Shown: piece by piece, positions 7,446-13,284 of the stretch
Position numbering within the stretch: the first letter of the stretch is position 1
Layout: each line of letters begins with the position of its first letter
From: Coriobacteriaceae bacterium
Lineage (GTDB): Bacteria; Actinomycetota; Coriobacteriia; Anaerosomatales; SLCP01
NCBI GenBank assembly: GCA_003563465.1
Contig: PWVH01000132.1
Coordinates: forward strand, 1 to 13,284
DNA: 13,284 bases
Direction of reading: 5' to 3'
Position numbers and translations under genes: made by a program
The notes under the pieces: generated by a model
Databases searched by the model: none
Told to the model about the DNA's origin: nothing
Seen by the model: the letters and a program-made list of their open reading frames with translations, nothing else

Positions 7446-7451
7446 CCTCCT
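7446..7451 (-). promoter_or_regulatory. Ribosome binding site that fixes the GTG start of the HIT gene
   Basis: AGGAGG on the minus strand, seven bases before the GTG at 7438. No ATG exists near the expected N-terminus, so this site decides the start. Confidence 0.75.
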
Positions 7452-7511
7452 AACTGAATCGGTCGATGTGCCCGGCCGTCGGCCCTGGACGCCGTCGACC
7501 CTGAACCAAGT

Positions 7512-7832
7512 CTATCGCAGTACGGTCCCGCCAGAAGACTGGTCCTCCCCGGTCCCAGTCGCCTCTCCAGCCTCGGGCGTTTCTCCGGTCGCCGCCCCCT
7601 CTCCGCTCTCGGCAGGCTCCTCGAGTTCGCCGATGAGTGTCGTAACCTTCTGCTGGGCATCAGAGAGCTTGGCCTGCAGAGCCTGCAACAAGGCCACCCC
7701 GCGTTCGTAACGCTTGAGGCTATCCTCGAGTTCGAGCTGGCCGCTTTCCAGCGCATCGACGATGCCTTCCAGTTCTTCTAGAGCCTCACCGAACGGCATG
7801 TCCCCGGGCGCTGGAACGGTGCTTTCATCCAT
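7512..7832 (-). CDS. xseB: Exodeoxyribonuclease VII small subunit
   Basis: A 106-residue protein. Residues 13-70 form the all-helical XseB domain: PFGEALEELEGIVDALE (13-29) followed by SLKRYERGVALLQ (38-50) and a third amphipathic helix. XseB coats XseA to make exonuclease VII, which cuts single-stranded DNA from both ends into short oligonucleotides and acts in mismatch and damage repair. The domain is of normal size, but a tail of about 35 residues rich in Glu, Gly, Ala and Thr (about 71-106) is added at the C-terminus and is likely disordered. ATG 7832 has a run of GGAGG motifs (7838-7847) five bases upstream, so the ten extra codons of the open frame before it are not used. It overlaps the end of xseA by eight bases, which suggests translational coupling. 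Confidence 0.93.
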   Translation of the reverse strand: MDESTVPAPGDMPFGEALEELEGIVDALESGQLELEDSLKRYERGVALLQALQAKLSDAQQKVTTLIGELEEPAESGEGAATGETPEAGEATGTGEDQSSGGTVLR

Positions 7833-9171
7833 CGGAACCCTCCTCCTCGGCCGACTCCACAAGACAACCGAGCATTGCTGCGCTCAGCCGAACGCTTACC
7901 CGGTCTCCGATAGAGACGTCGCGAACGGACCGAGCGACCGTCTTGCCATCCGCTGAAAAGCATATGGCGTAGCCCCTGCCGAGGATACCTTCCGGTGAGA
8001 GATCCTGCAGCCGCTCCCGAACATGATTAACCCGCTCCAACGCACGACCTGTGGCGGCTCTTCCAAGACGTTTGAGGTCTTGCTCGATTCTCGCAATGCG
8101 GCTCTCCGCAGGCTGCAAGGTACGCCCGCCCACTCGCGCTAGACCCTCCTGCACGTAACGCAACCGATGTCGGTCTTGTTCCAATCTTGCAGGGAGAACT
8201 CGGTGTAGGCCGGTGGCAATACGATCGATCCTTTGGGCCGACGGACCCAAGAGGGCAGTGCTCTCCCTGAAGATGGGATGCCCTTGGAGAACAACTACCT
8301 CGTGTTGGGCGCCTTGGACGCGGTGCCTGAGTGCTCGACCTAGCAAGCGTGCGATCTTGAAAAGAGCGGAACGTAGCTCCTCTAGAGACGGAGAAGCAGC
8401 TTCAGCCGCCGCCGTGGGCGTAGAAGCGCGCACATCCGCGACCATGTCGGCGATCGAGACGTCGGGTTCGTGACCGATACCGGTCACGATCGGCTTCGGG
8501 CATGCCGCCATCGCACGCGCCAGTTCCTCGGCATTGAATGGCATCAGGTCTTCGTAAGAGCCACCGCCACGCACCAGCAGCACGAGATCGGGATCGGCCT
8601 TTTCGACAGTGCGAAGGCCCTCAACGATGGCGGAGACTGCCTGATCGCCTTCGACCGTGACACCCGCAAAGAGAATCTCGGCAAGTGGATAGCGACGTTC
8701 TAGCGTGCGCAGGGCATCGTGAAGAGCCTTACCGCGAGGCGAAGTCACCAGTCCGATACGCTGCGGATAACGCGGAAGCGGCCTCTTGCGCTCGGGACGC
8801 ATCAGCCCTTCGGCCTCGAGCCGACGAGCGGTCTCGGCCACGAGCACGCGCAGACGTCCTTCTCCTGCGGGTTCCAGGGAGCGCACCATGAACTGCATTC
8901 GCCCTTTCGGGGCGTAGACCGAGAAGTGTCCGGTCATCTCGACGAGCATGCCGCAGCGTAAAAGTACGCCTGACGTCTCATAGTGCTCGCGCCACATTAG
9001 ACACGACATGGCTGAGTCACCGTCGGAGACCGTGAAATACGCTGCACGATAGCCGGGCTTGTCGGTGAACTCCGAGACCTCTCCGATCACGCGCAAGCGT
9101 ACGCTCTCCAGCGCACGCTTCGCGAGGCCTAGAGCTTCGCTGACACTTACCGCACGGTCTTCGGCAGCCAC
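7825..9171 (-). CDS. xseA: Exodeoxyribonuclease VII large subunit
   Basis: A 448-residue catalytic subunit of exonuclease VII. The N-terminus, VSVSEALGLAKRALE (8-22) followed by RVIGEVSEF, is the family's OB-fold ssDNA-binding entry (to about residue 100). The catalytic domain shows RGGGSYEDL (201-209) and GIGHEPDVSIAD (231-242), continued by VADVRASTPTAAAE, as in the E. coli enzyme. The C-terminal half is a long, arginine-rich helical region, as expected for the XseB-binding coiled coil, and ends in a conserved ILGRGYAI block. Length is close to E. coli XseA (456). The start is GTG at 9171; its G is shared with the last base of the preceding gene's TAG, and there is no good Shine-Dalgarno sequence, so translation probably depends on coupling to the upstream metallopeptidase gene. 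Confidence 0.95.
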   Translation of the reverse strand: MAAEDRAVSVSEALGLAKRALESVRLRVIGEVSEFTDKPGYRAAYFTVSDGDSAMSCLMWREHYETSGVLLRCGMLVEMTGHFSVYAPKGRMQFMVRSLEPAGEGRLRVLVAETARRLEAEGLMRPERKRPLPRYPQRIGLVTSPRGKALHDALRTLERRYPLAEILFAGVTVEGDQAVSAIVEGLRTVEKADPDLVLLVRGGGSYEDLMPFNAEELARAMAACPKPIVTGIGHEPDVSIADMVADVRASTPTAAAEAASPSLEELRSALFKIARLLGRALRHRVQGAQHEVVVLQGHPIFRESTALLGPSAQRIDRIATGLHRVLPARLEQDRHRLRYVQEGLARVGGRTLQPAESRIARIEQDLKRLGRAATGRALERVNHVRERLQDLSPEGILGRGYAICFSADGKTVARSVRDVSIGDRVSVRLSAAMLGCLVESAEEEGSDG

Positions 9172-9839
9172 TAGCGGCGCGCCAGTCCAAGGAAGTACAG
9201 CAGCTGCAACACGGCCACCAGGGTGGCAGCGATATAGGTCAAAGCAGCGGCGCTGAGCACCGTCCGCGCACCGCGAACCTGGTCTTCGGGAAGTACGTTG
9301 CCGATGTTCAACGCGGCGAGCGCCCGCCTCGAAGCGTCGAACTCGACGGGCAACGTCACCAACTGGAATGCCACTGCACCGGCGAACATGATCACGCCGA
9401 CCATGATGAGACCCGTCATTCCGATGAATAGCCCAGCCAAGATAAGGGGAAACGCAAGCGAAGAGCCGATGTTGGCCGTCGGAACAAGCACCTGGCGGAC
9501 GCGAGCGGCAATGAAGCCGCGGGCGTGCTGGACAGCGTGGCCTGCCTCGTGAGCCGCGATTCCGGCAGCCGCCACGCTGCGGCCGTGATAGACATCCTTA
9601 GACAGCCTCAAGACATCTGAACGCGGGTCGTAGTGGTCCGTGAGTTCACCTGGAACGATTTCAATACCCACCTTGTGCAAGCCTTCCGCGTCGAGCATCC
9701 TTCGGGCCACCTCGGCTCCGGAATGCCCGGTCGCAAGAGGCACCTTCGAGTAGCGGCGATATGAAGAACTCACGAACCATTGCGTCACGGCGCCAAGAAG
9801 CATTGCGACTATCAGTATCGGGAAGTATGAGCCGAGCAT
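9171..9839 (-). CDS. Membrane zinc metallopeptidase (YugP-like)
   Basis: A 222-residue integral membrane protein of the YugP-type zinc peptidase family. The first hydrophobic segment spans about residues 4-23, and further segments lie at about 124-162 and 200-220. The metal site is AAHEAGHAVQ (95-104), with H97, E98 and H101. LPVEFDAS (163-170) carries the acidic third ligand, E166, as in this family. These proteases are widespread in bacteria but their substrates are poorly known. ATG 9839 has GGAGGA four bases upstream. The gene is 95 bases downstream of rnd and overlaps xseA by one base, so it is probably transcribed with the DNA-repair nuclease genes. A functional link to exonuclease VII is not implied by sequence; co-transcription may be only genome packing. 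Confidence 0.92.
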   Translation of the reverse strand: MLGSYFPILIVAMLLGAVTQWFVSSSYRRYSKVPLATGHSGAEVARRMLDAEGLHKVGIEIVPGELTDHYDPRSDVLRLSKDVYHGRSVAAAGIAAHEAGHAVQHARGFIAARVRQVLVPTANIGSSLAFPLILAGLFIGMTGLIMVGVIMFAGAVAFQLVTLPVEFDASRRALAALNIGNVLPEDQVRGARTVLSAAALTYIAATLVAVLQLLYFLGLARR

Positions 9840-9894
9840 CTGTTCCTCCGCATGTGATCGATTAAGGGGCTATGTCGTGACTTTACCCACCTGT

Positions 9895-9910
9895 AACGGT
9901 GCAAACCGTT
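9895..9910. promoter_or_regulatory. Inverted repeat between rnd and the metallopeptidase gene
   Basis: AACGGT (9895-9900) and ACCGTT (9905-9910) form a perfect 6 bp palindrome around GCAA. It lies 24 bases after the rnd stop and about 55 bases before the metallopeptidase ATG. It could be an operator or a weak hairpin; there is no T-tract and no convincing promoter next to it. Confidence 0.3.
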
Positions 9911-9934
9911 TGCCAGCATTTGACCGTGTCTACA

Positions 9935-11107
9935 TCAGACTTGGTTTTCACCACGATTCGATTCATCGCAGGATTCCACTACAAGACGACCGTCGACCAG
10001 TCGCATCGAGCGTTTGCCATCCAGGAGTTCCAATAACTCCTCTCCGATAATCGATCGTCGCCAGCCGTCGAGCAGCGGCGTGTCCTCGCGCTCTCCGGCA
10101 GCTAGAAGCTCCAGTTCGCTACGGGAAGCAAGCAGTGGGGTCGCGATGTCGTGCTCTTTCGCCCGCAGCCGCACCAGGGCGACCATCAGATCCACAGCTC
10201 CTTCTACATCCAGAGCACGGCGACGGCGGCGTTCCAGCTTCGGAATTTTGCTTTGCGAGAGTGACATACCCTCTTCTATCGCGTCCAAGAGACCTTTGTA
10301 CGAAGACTTCGTCAACTTCTCGGCAACTCCCCGGATAGCAGCGAGTTCCTCCCGGTCTCTAGGAGCCCGTCGAGCAATCTCCACCAGACTCTCATCACCG
10401 ATCACCCATCGTCTGGGCACATCACGACGCCGGGCTTCCATCTCGCGCCACGCGGTCACTTTCATCAGAACACCCAGTTGCTGAGGCTTAAGTGACGCGA
10501 TTCGTTTAAGCCGGCGGAACTGCTCCTCGGGCACCGCTTCGTACGTGGCTGGATCGACCAGGCGGTCGAAATCGGGTTCGAGCCAAGCCAGGCGGCCATC
10601 AGCCCCGAGACGACCGTATAGCTCTCGGTACACCTCAGGGAGATAGCGCACGTCGTTGAGTGCGTATTCGATCTGCGTACCGGATAGAGGGCGGCGCGAC
10701 CAGTCGGTGAAGGTGTCCGATTTGTCTAGGCTCACGCCTACAATTTCGTTGACCAGAACTCCATAACCTACCTGTGTGGGAAAACCCGCCAGCGTCGCAG
10801 CAATCTGGGTGTCGAATACAGGAGCGGGCACACGACCTGATAGATGCCAGAAGATCTCAAGATCCTGAGACCCCGCATGTAATACCTTGGTGATGCGCGT
10901 ATCCGACAGCAGGTCGAGAAGAGGATCGATGTCGTCGATGACCATCGGATCGACGATCGCCGTTATCTCGTCGGTCGCGATCTGAATGAGACAAAGGCGA
11001 GCGTAATACGTACGCTCGCGCATGAACTCGGTGTCGAGAGCGACGAAATCAACATCTCGGATGCTCTCTACCAGCTGACCCAGGCCCTCGGCATCGGTGA
11101 CGTACAC
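9935..11107 (-). CDS. rnd: Ribonuclease D
   Basis: A 3'-5' exoribonuclease of about 390 residues that trims tRNA and other stable RNAs. The DEDDy catalytic set is complete: D25 and E27 in LDTEF, D82 in AGSQDLE, and Y148 with D152 in YALND. After the nuclease domain (about 1-170), one HRDC domain is clear around residues 225-290, and the C-terminus (about 310-380) is compatible with a second, as in E. coli RNase D (375 residues). The open frame reaches 11506, but the extra 133 codons are antisense to the kinase gene. Two adjacent GTG codons (11110 and 11107) are possible starts; the second is chosen because AAAGGA lies five bases before it and only two before the first. It is the first gene of the six-gene minus-strand run and is divergent from the lipid-kinase-like gene. 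Confidence 0.92.
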   Translation of the reverse strand: MYVTDAEGLGQLVESIRDVDFVALDTEFMRERTYYARLCLIQIATDEITAIVDPMVIDDIDPLLDLLSDTRITKVLHAGSQDLEIFWHLSGRVPAPVFDTQIAATLAGFPTQVGYGVLVNEIVGVSLDKSDTFTDWSRRPLSGTQIEYALNDVRYLPEVYRELYGRLGADGRLAWLEPDFDRLVDPATYEAVPEEQFRRLKRIASLKPQQLGVLMKVTAWREMEARRRDVPRRWVIGDESLVEIARRAPRDREELAAIRGVAEKLTKSSYKGLLDAIEEGMSLSQSKIPKLERRRRRALDVEGAVDLMVALVRLRAKEHDIATPLLASRSELELLAAGEREDTPLLDGWRRSIIGEELLELLDGKRSMRLVDGRLVVESCDESNRGENQV

Positions 11108-11230
11108 CACATTCCTTTCCGTTTCAGGGTGGCATTGTCGCCGTTCACACAATACCGTATTGGTGTACCACGCGCCTCGGAGGCTCCGACCCCGTCCGGC
11201 GTCACCATATTTCCAGACCGAGGAGCAGTA
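11108..11230. promoter_or_regulatory. Divergent intergenic region with a palindrome (11147-11166)
   Basis: Promoters for both rnd and the kinase-like gene should lie in these 123 bases. The notable element is CAATAC (11150-11155), a central C and GTATTG (11157-11162), a perfect palindrome. It extends to ACAC...GTGT (11147-11166) with one bulged base. This could be an operator read from either side. TTGTCG (11135-11140) followed 17 bases later by TATTGG is only a weak plus-strand promoter match. I could not assign a clear -10 for rnd. Confidence 0.35.
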
Positions 11231-12139
11231 ATGCGCGTCTTGCTGGTAGTGAACCTCAAGTCCGGCCAGGCTGACGTCGGTCTCTACGACTACGTCCGCG
11301 AACTCGGTGCCTCCGGAGCGGAAGTCACGATGCGCTTCTGCGGACCTGGCGGAGAGATCGCGGATCTGCTCAAGAATGCGAGTTCGTTCGACGGCGTGGT
11401 CGCCGCTGGAGGGGATGGGACGGTCTCTGCAATCTGTCACGCACTGGCGGGAACTCGAACTCCGGTCCTCGCATACCCTGCCGGAACCGCTAACCTGCTC
11501 GCACACAACCTACGCATCCCGAGCGATCCTCGCGAGCTGGCACGGGTCACTATCGAGGGAGATACCACCGACATAGACCTTGGCGAGTTGCTCTGCGATA
11601 GGACGGGTTCCCGCAGGGGCTTCGTCATCGCTGCAGGTGCCGGCTATGATGCTGCGATAATGGAGGCGGCAGAACCGCTTAAGGCCACTCTAGGCGTCGC
11701 CGCCTACCTTGTTGGCGCTCTACAGAACCTCACTCCCACGGTCTCTCGCTTCACGCTCGAGTTGGATGGCAGGACGATTCATACCGAGGGCATCGCCGTG
11801 CTCGTGATGAACATGGTGCGAATACAGTTCGACCTCGCACTCACCCACTCAAGCGATCCCTCCGACGGGATCTTCGAGGTCGTCGTCTTGCGAACCAAGA
11901 ACGTCCCCGAACTGATTCCCGCTGTTTGGGCAGCCTTTCTGGACCGTTTTATCGACAACCCGGATCGCTCTGCCGGACTCGAGATACACACGGCAAGCGA
12001 GATACACATCCAGGCCGATCCACCCCTGCCGCTGCAATACGACGGCGAGGTACTTAAGGCCACCACACCTATGTGCGTGCGCGTACTCCCACGTGCCGCC
12101 CGCATGCTTGTGTCCCGCGAGACTTCGGCACCTCGATAG
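11231..12139 (+). CDS. Diacylglycerol/lipid kinase-family protein (DagK/YegS type)
   Basis: A 302-residue soluble lipid kinase of the DAGK catalytic-domain family. The nucleotide-binding elements are NLKSG (8-12, a variant of the usual NPxSG), AAGGDGTVSA (58-67) and YPAGTANLLAHNL (82-94). GAGYDA (136-141) and LQYDGE (268-273) supply further conserved active-site positions in the C-terminal beta-sandwich domain. Family members phosphorylate diacylglycerol or related lipids, and recycling of diacylglycerol in phospholipid or lipoteichoic acid turnover is common; the exact lipid is not visible here. The open frame starts 34 codons earlier, but ATG 11231 has GAGGAG (11220-11225) five bases upstream and begins directly with the first beta strand, MRVLLVVN. 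The gene stands alone on the plus strand, divergent from rnd and convergent with the cytochrome gene, 12 bases away. Confidence 0.9.
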   Translation: MRVLLVVNLKSGQADVGLYDYVRELGASGAEVTMRFCGPGGEIADLLKNASSFDGVVAAGGDGTVSAICHALAGTRTPVLAYPAGTANLLAHNLRIPSDPRELARVTIEGDTTDIDLGELLCDRTGSRRGFVIAAGAGYDAAIMEAAEPLKATLGVAAYLVGALQNLTPTVSRFTLELDGRTIHTEGIAVLVMNMVRIQFDLALTHSSDPSDGIFEVVVLRTKNVPELIPAVWAAFLDRFIDNPDRSAGLEIHTASEIHIQADPPLPLQYDGEVLKATTPMCVRVLPRAARMLVSRETSAPR

Positions 12140-12154
12140 TCGTCTAGGCGACTA
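12137..12154. terminator. Small hairpin spanning both convergent stop codons
   Basis: TAGTCG (12137-12142) and CGACTA (12149-12154) are a perfect 6 bp inverted repeat with a six-base loop. One arm contains the kinase gene's TAG and the other the cytochrome gene's TAG. It may be a minimal bidirectional end signal, but there is no T-tract and the stem is short. Confidence 0.35.
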
Positions 12155-12496
12155 CTGCTCCGAAAGATAGTCGACGATCCTGGCCCGCTCTTCATCGCTG
12201 ATGGAGAGGCCGTTGGCTTCCATCCGCCTTACAGTCGTCTCCCACCCGGAGCGATCCATGCTAGCGTCCCACACACGATCGAGAGCGTGACACTGCGAGC
12301 ATTTCGACTCCACTAGCACGCGATCTGAATCCGTTTCAGGTACGGTAGCATCACTCTCGACTGGCGCGGCGGGTTCAGGGGCTTCGATCGTGGGCGATTC
12401 GTCAGCCGCGCAGCCCGAGACGCCAATAATGGCTAGCACCATGGCTGCCGACATGCTCAAGAGAAGCACTCTCTTCATGTCTGAAATTCCCACCAT
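12152..12496 (-). CDS. Lipoprotein monohaem cytochrome c
   Basis: A 114-residue exported electron carrier. MKRVLLLSMSAAMVLAIIG (7-25) is a signal peptide ending in the lipobox VSGC, with lipidation expected at C29. A linker rich in Pro, Glu, Ala, Asp and Thr (about 30-58) then tethers a compact c-type domain. CSQCH (66-70) is the haem-binding site, and M92 in RRMEANG is the likely distal ligand. The ending EERARIVDYLSEQ matches the last helix of short class I cytochromes. Start: ATG 12496 has AAAGGAG five bases upstream; the ATG at 12478 would also give a full signal peptide but has a poor ribosome binding site. The STAS gene lies upstream on the same strand, 192 bases away. The partner redox enzyme is not visible. 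It would sit on the outer face of the cytoplasmic membrane in a Gram-positive cell. Confidence 0.88.
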   Translation of the reverse strand: MVGISDMKRVLLLSMSAAMVLAIIGVSGCAADESPTIEAPEPAAPVESDATVPETDSDRVLVESKCSQCHALDRVWDASMDRSGWETTVRRMEANGLSISDEERARIVDYLSEQ

Positions 12497-12501
12497 CAAG
12501 A

Positions 12502-12508
12502 CTCCTTT
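12502..12508 (-). promoter_or_regulatory. Ribosome binding site that decides the cytochrome start
   Basis: AAAGGAG on the minus strand, five bases before ATG 12496 and too far from the later ATG at 12478. It favours a six-residue extension ahead of the signal-peptide core. Confidence 0.65.
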
Positions 12509-12539
12509 CGTTCCCGACGAAACTCTGTGGACTCATGTC

Positions 12540-12553
12540 TGTGAAGACTCACA
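12540..12553. promoter_or_regulatory. TGTGA-N4-TCACA palindrome upstream of the cytochrome gene
   Basis: A perfect 5 bp inverted repeat, TGTGA (12540-12544) and TCACA (12549-12553), with four bases between, 43 bases before the cytochrome ATG. The half-sites are those recognised by CRP/FNR-family regulators, and the four-base spacer is that of FNR-type sites; classical CRP sites have six. A weak promoter (TTCAGT, 18 bases, TACAAG on the minus strand) lies just upstream, which would place the site near the transcription start. Regulation is inferred, not shown. Confidence 0.35.
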
Positions 12554-12688
12554 CTGTCTTGTACCCGTTATGTATGGTGTAACTGAATCCCCGGAGTACG
12601 AGCGAGGCTTCAGGGCTCTCAACCGCGAGATCGTGGCGCCCCGAGCGCGCAAAACCGAATCCCGAGATCGAACCGGTTAGAGTCAGCC

Positions 12689-13057
12689 CTACGTGTCCCT
12701 TCCCGAGCCGGAAGCGCTCTTCAAGAACGAGGCAGCGGCGTCGCGATCCTCAAAGATGGTAATCCCGCGATCAATCCGGGCGGTCTCGATCAGCCGTCTT
12801 ACGTGTTTGTCGCAGCATACGACCGCAAGCGCGCCTCCCCGAGAGGCCAACGCCCGGTCGATCTTAATCAGCACGCCGATTGGACCCGCCTCGGCGTAGC
12901 TCACGTCAAGAAGATCGACAATAAGTCGATGGCCTGAAGATTCGGCCGCTTTGAGCGCAGTCGACTCGAACTCGGGACATGCGGAAAGGTCGAGTTCTCC
13001 GGCTACGTATATGATTGCAACACCTTCATACTCCGTGATGCGCGTGCTGCATGTCAT
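12689..13057 (-). CDS. STAS-domain protein (anti-sigma-factor-antagonist-like) lacking the phosphorylatable serine
   Basis: A 122-residue single-domain STAS protein. Strand and helix order fits the fold: ITEYEGVAIIYVAGELDL (7-24), a helix around 26-41, then the core IVDLLDVSYAEAGPIGVL (46-63) and later strands. In SpoIIAA-type anti-anti-sigma factors the core loop reads DSSG and its first serine is phosphorylated by the anti-sigma kinase. Here the loop is EAGP, so neither serine is present. Binding regulated by phosphorylation at that site is therefore unlikely; it may be constitutively active or belong to another signalling or scaffold role. ATG 13057 has GAAAGG eight bases upstream and is preferred over a TTG at 13108 that has no ribosome binding site. 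No anti-sigma kinase or sigma factor is in the window. The cytochrome gene follows on the same strand after 192 bases. Confidence 0.8.
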   Translation of the reverse strand: MTCSTRITEYEGVAIIYVAGELDLSACPEFESTALKAAESSGHRLIVDLLDVSYAEAGPIGVLIKIDRALASRGGALAVVCCDKHVRRLIETARIDRGITIFEDRDAAASFLKSASGSGRDT

Positions 13058-13142
13058 CTGAGTCGCCTTTCGCAGTCCGAAGGATACATCCCTACGGCCC
13101 ACATCCAACTGCGCCGCTGGCGCCTGCCACGAACGCCTGCGG

Positions 13143-13259
13143 CTAGCGAATACCGTACCGAACTCCTAACAGCACGAAGAGTCGTTTCGAATCCCACAGA
13201 TCGACCACTTGCGCATTGTGTTTCTCGAAATCAACAGGAGTTGGTAACCACCATGACAT
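13143..13259 (-). CDS. Candidate small protein, 38 residues
   Basis: A short open frame on the minus strand, MSWWLPTPVDFEK at its start and LFVLLGVRYGIR at its end, stopping at TAG (13143-13145). It has an excellent ribosome binding site, AAAGGGGG (13266-13273), six bases before the ATG, better than that of several certain genes here. The composition is protein-like: two tryptophans at the N-terminus, a charged middle and a short hydrophobic C-terminal stretch too short to be a normal transmembrane helix. It lies 85 bases before the STAS start on the same strand. I do not recognise a family. It could be a full small protein or a gene cut short by a stop or frameshift, so function is left open. 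Confidence 0.5.
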   Translation of the reverse strand: MSWWLPTPVDFEKHNAQVVDLWDSKRLFVLLGVRYGIR

Positions 13260-13265
13260 ATCGTT

Positions 13266-13273
13266 CCCCCTTT
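13266..13273 (-). promoter_or_regulatory. Ribosome binding site of the 38-residue frame
   Basis: AAAGGGGG on the minus strand with a six-base spacer to ATG 13259. Together with the reading frame it is the main support for the small gene. Confidence 0.5.
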
Positions 13274-13284
13274 CACCGACTTCC

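Noticed and set aside
11108..11506. N-terminal extension of 133 codons for RNase D
   Set aside because: It is antisense to the lipid-kinase-like gene and lies before the normal RNase D N-terminus.
12664..12674. GGTTCGATCTC on the minus strand, resembling a tRNA T-loop
   Set aside because: No T-stem partner, acceptor stem, D-arm or anticodon arm around it.
13121..13140. Direct repeat CGCCTGC with a 13-base period
   Set aside because: Only two short copies in GC-rich sequence; no sign of a larger array or attachment site.
13253..13284. Plus-strand ATG with AGGAG upstream, as a gene leaving the window
   Set aside because: Spacer of 12 bases is too long, only ten codons are visible, and the minus-strand small frame across the same bases has better signals.

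Overview
The window is GC-rich chromosomal DNA with strong AGGAGG-type ribosome binding sites, several GTG starts, and genes packed into short directional runs. The gene mix points to an anaerobic or facultative high-GC Gram-positive. It includes a NiFe-hydrogenase maturation protease, a HemN/HemW-like radical SAM enzyme, AMP-forming acetyl-CoA synthetase, a RACo-type ferredoxin/ASKHA ATPase, a lipoprotein cytochrome c and a STAS protein. An actinobacterial lineage such as Coriobacteriia is my best guess, but that is inference; no rRNA or other marker is present. Most of the window is metabolic and housekeeping. I see no CRISPR array, insertion sequence, prophage gene, tRNA or rRNA.

Layout. 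(1) Bases 1-2863, plus strand: a possible tail of an upstream gene, then a HemN/HemW-like radical SAM protein, a hydrogenase maturation protease (peptidase M52) and an inositol-monophosphatase-family phosphatase. (2) 2864-2990: convergent junction with a strong hairpin. (3) 2991-4982, minus strand: acetyl-CoA synthetase (acs), preceded by a 495-base non-coding stretch. That stretch holds the terminator of the gene before it and a run of inverted repeats that look like a structured mRNA leader. (4) 5478-11107, minus strand: a six-gene run, read as rnd (RNase D), membrane zinc metallopeptidase, xseA, xseB, HIT-family protein, RACo-like protein. The metallopeptidase/xseA and xseA/xseB pairs overlap, so they are probably translationally coupled. 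(5) 11231-12139, plus strand: a diacylglycerol/lipid-kinase-family protein, divergent from rnd. (6) 12152-13259, minus strand: a candidate 38-residue protein, a STAS-domain protein whose phosphorylatable serine is missing, and a lipoprotein monohaem cytochrome c.

How the parts may work together. The hydrogenase protease implies NiFe hydrogenase genes elsewhere, perhaps just upstream. Proteins of the RACo family re-activate corrinoid proteins of methyl-transfer pathways by reduction coupled to ATP hydrolysis. With acs and the hydrogenase protease nearby, this fits H2- or C1/acetate-linked energy metabolism, but no methyltransferase or corrinoid protein is in the window, so the link is inferred. 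The most unusual unexplained signal is the acs leader: several nested or sequential perfect inverted repeats and two mutually exclusive helices next to the ribosome binding site. No known riboswitch family was recognised in it.
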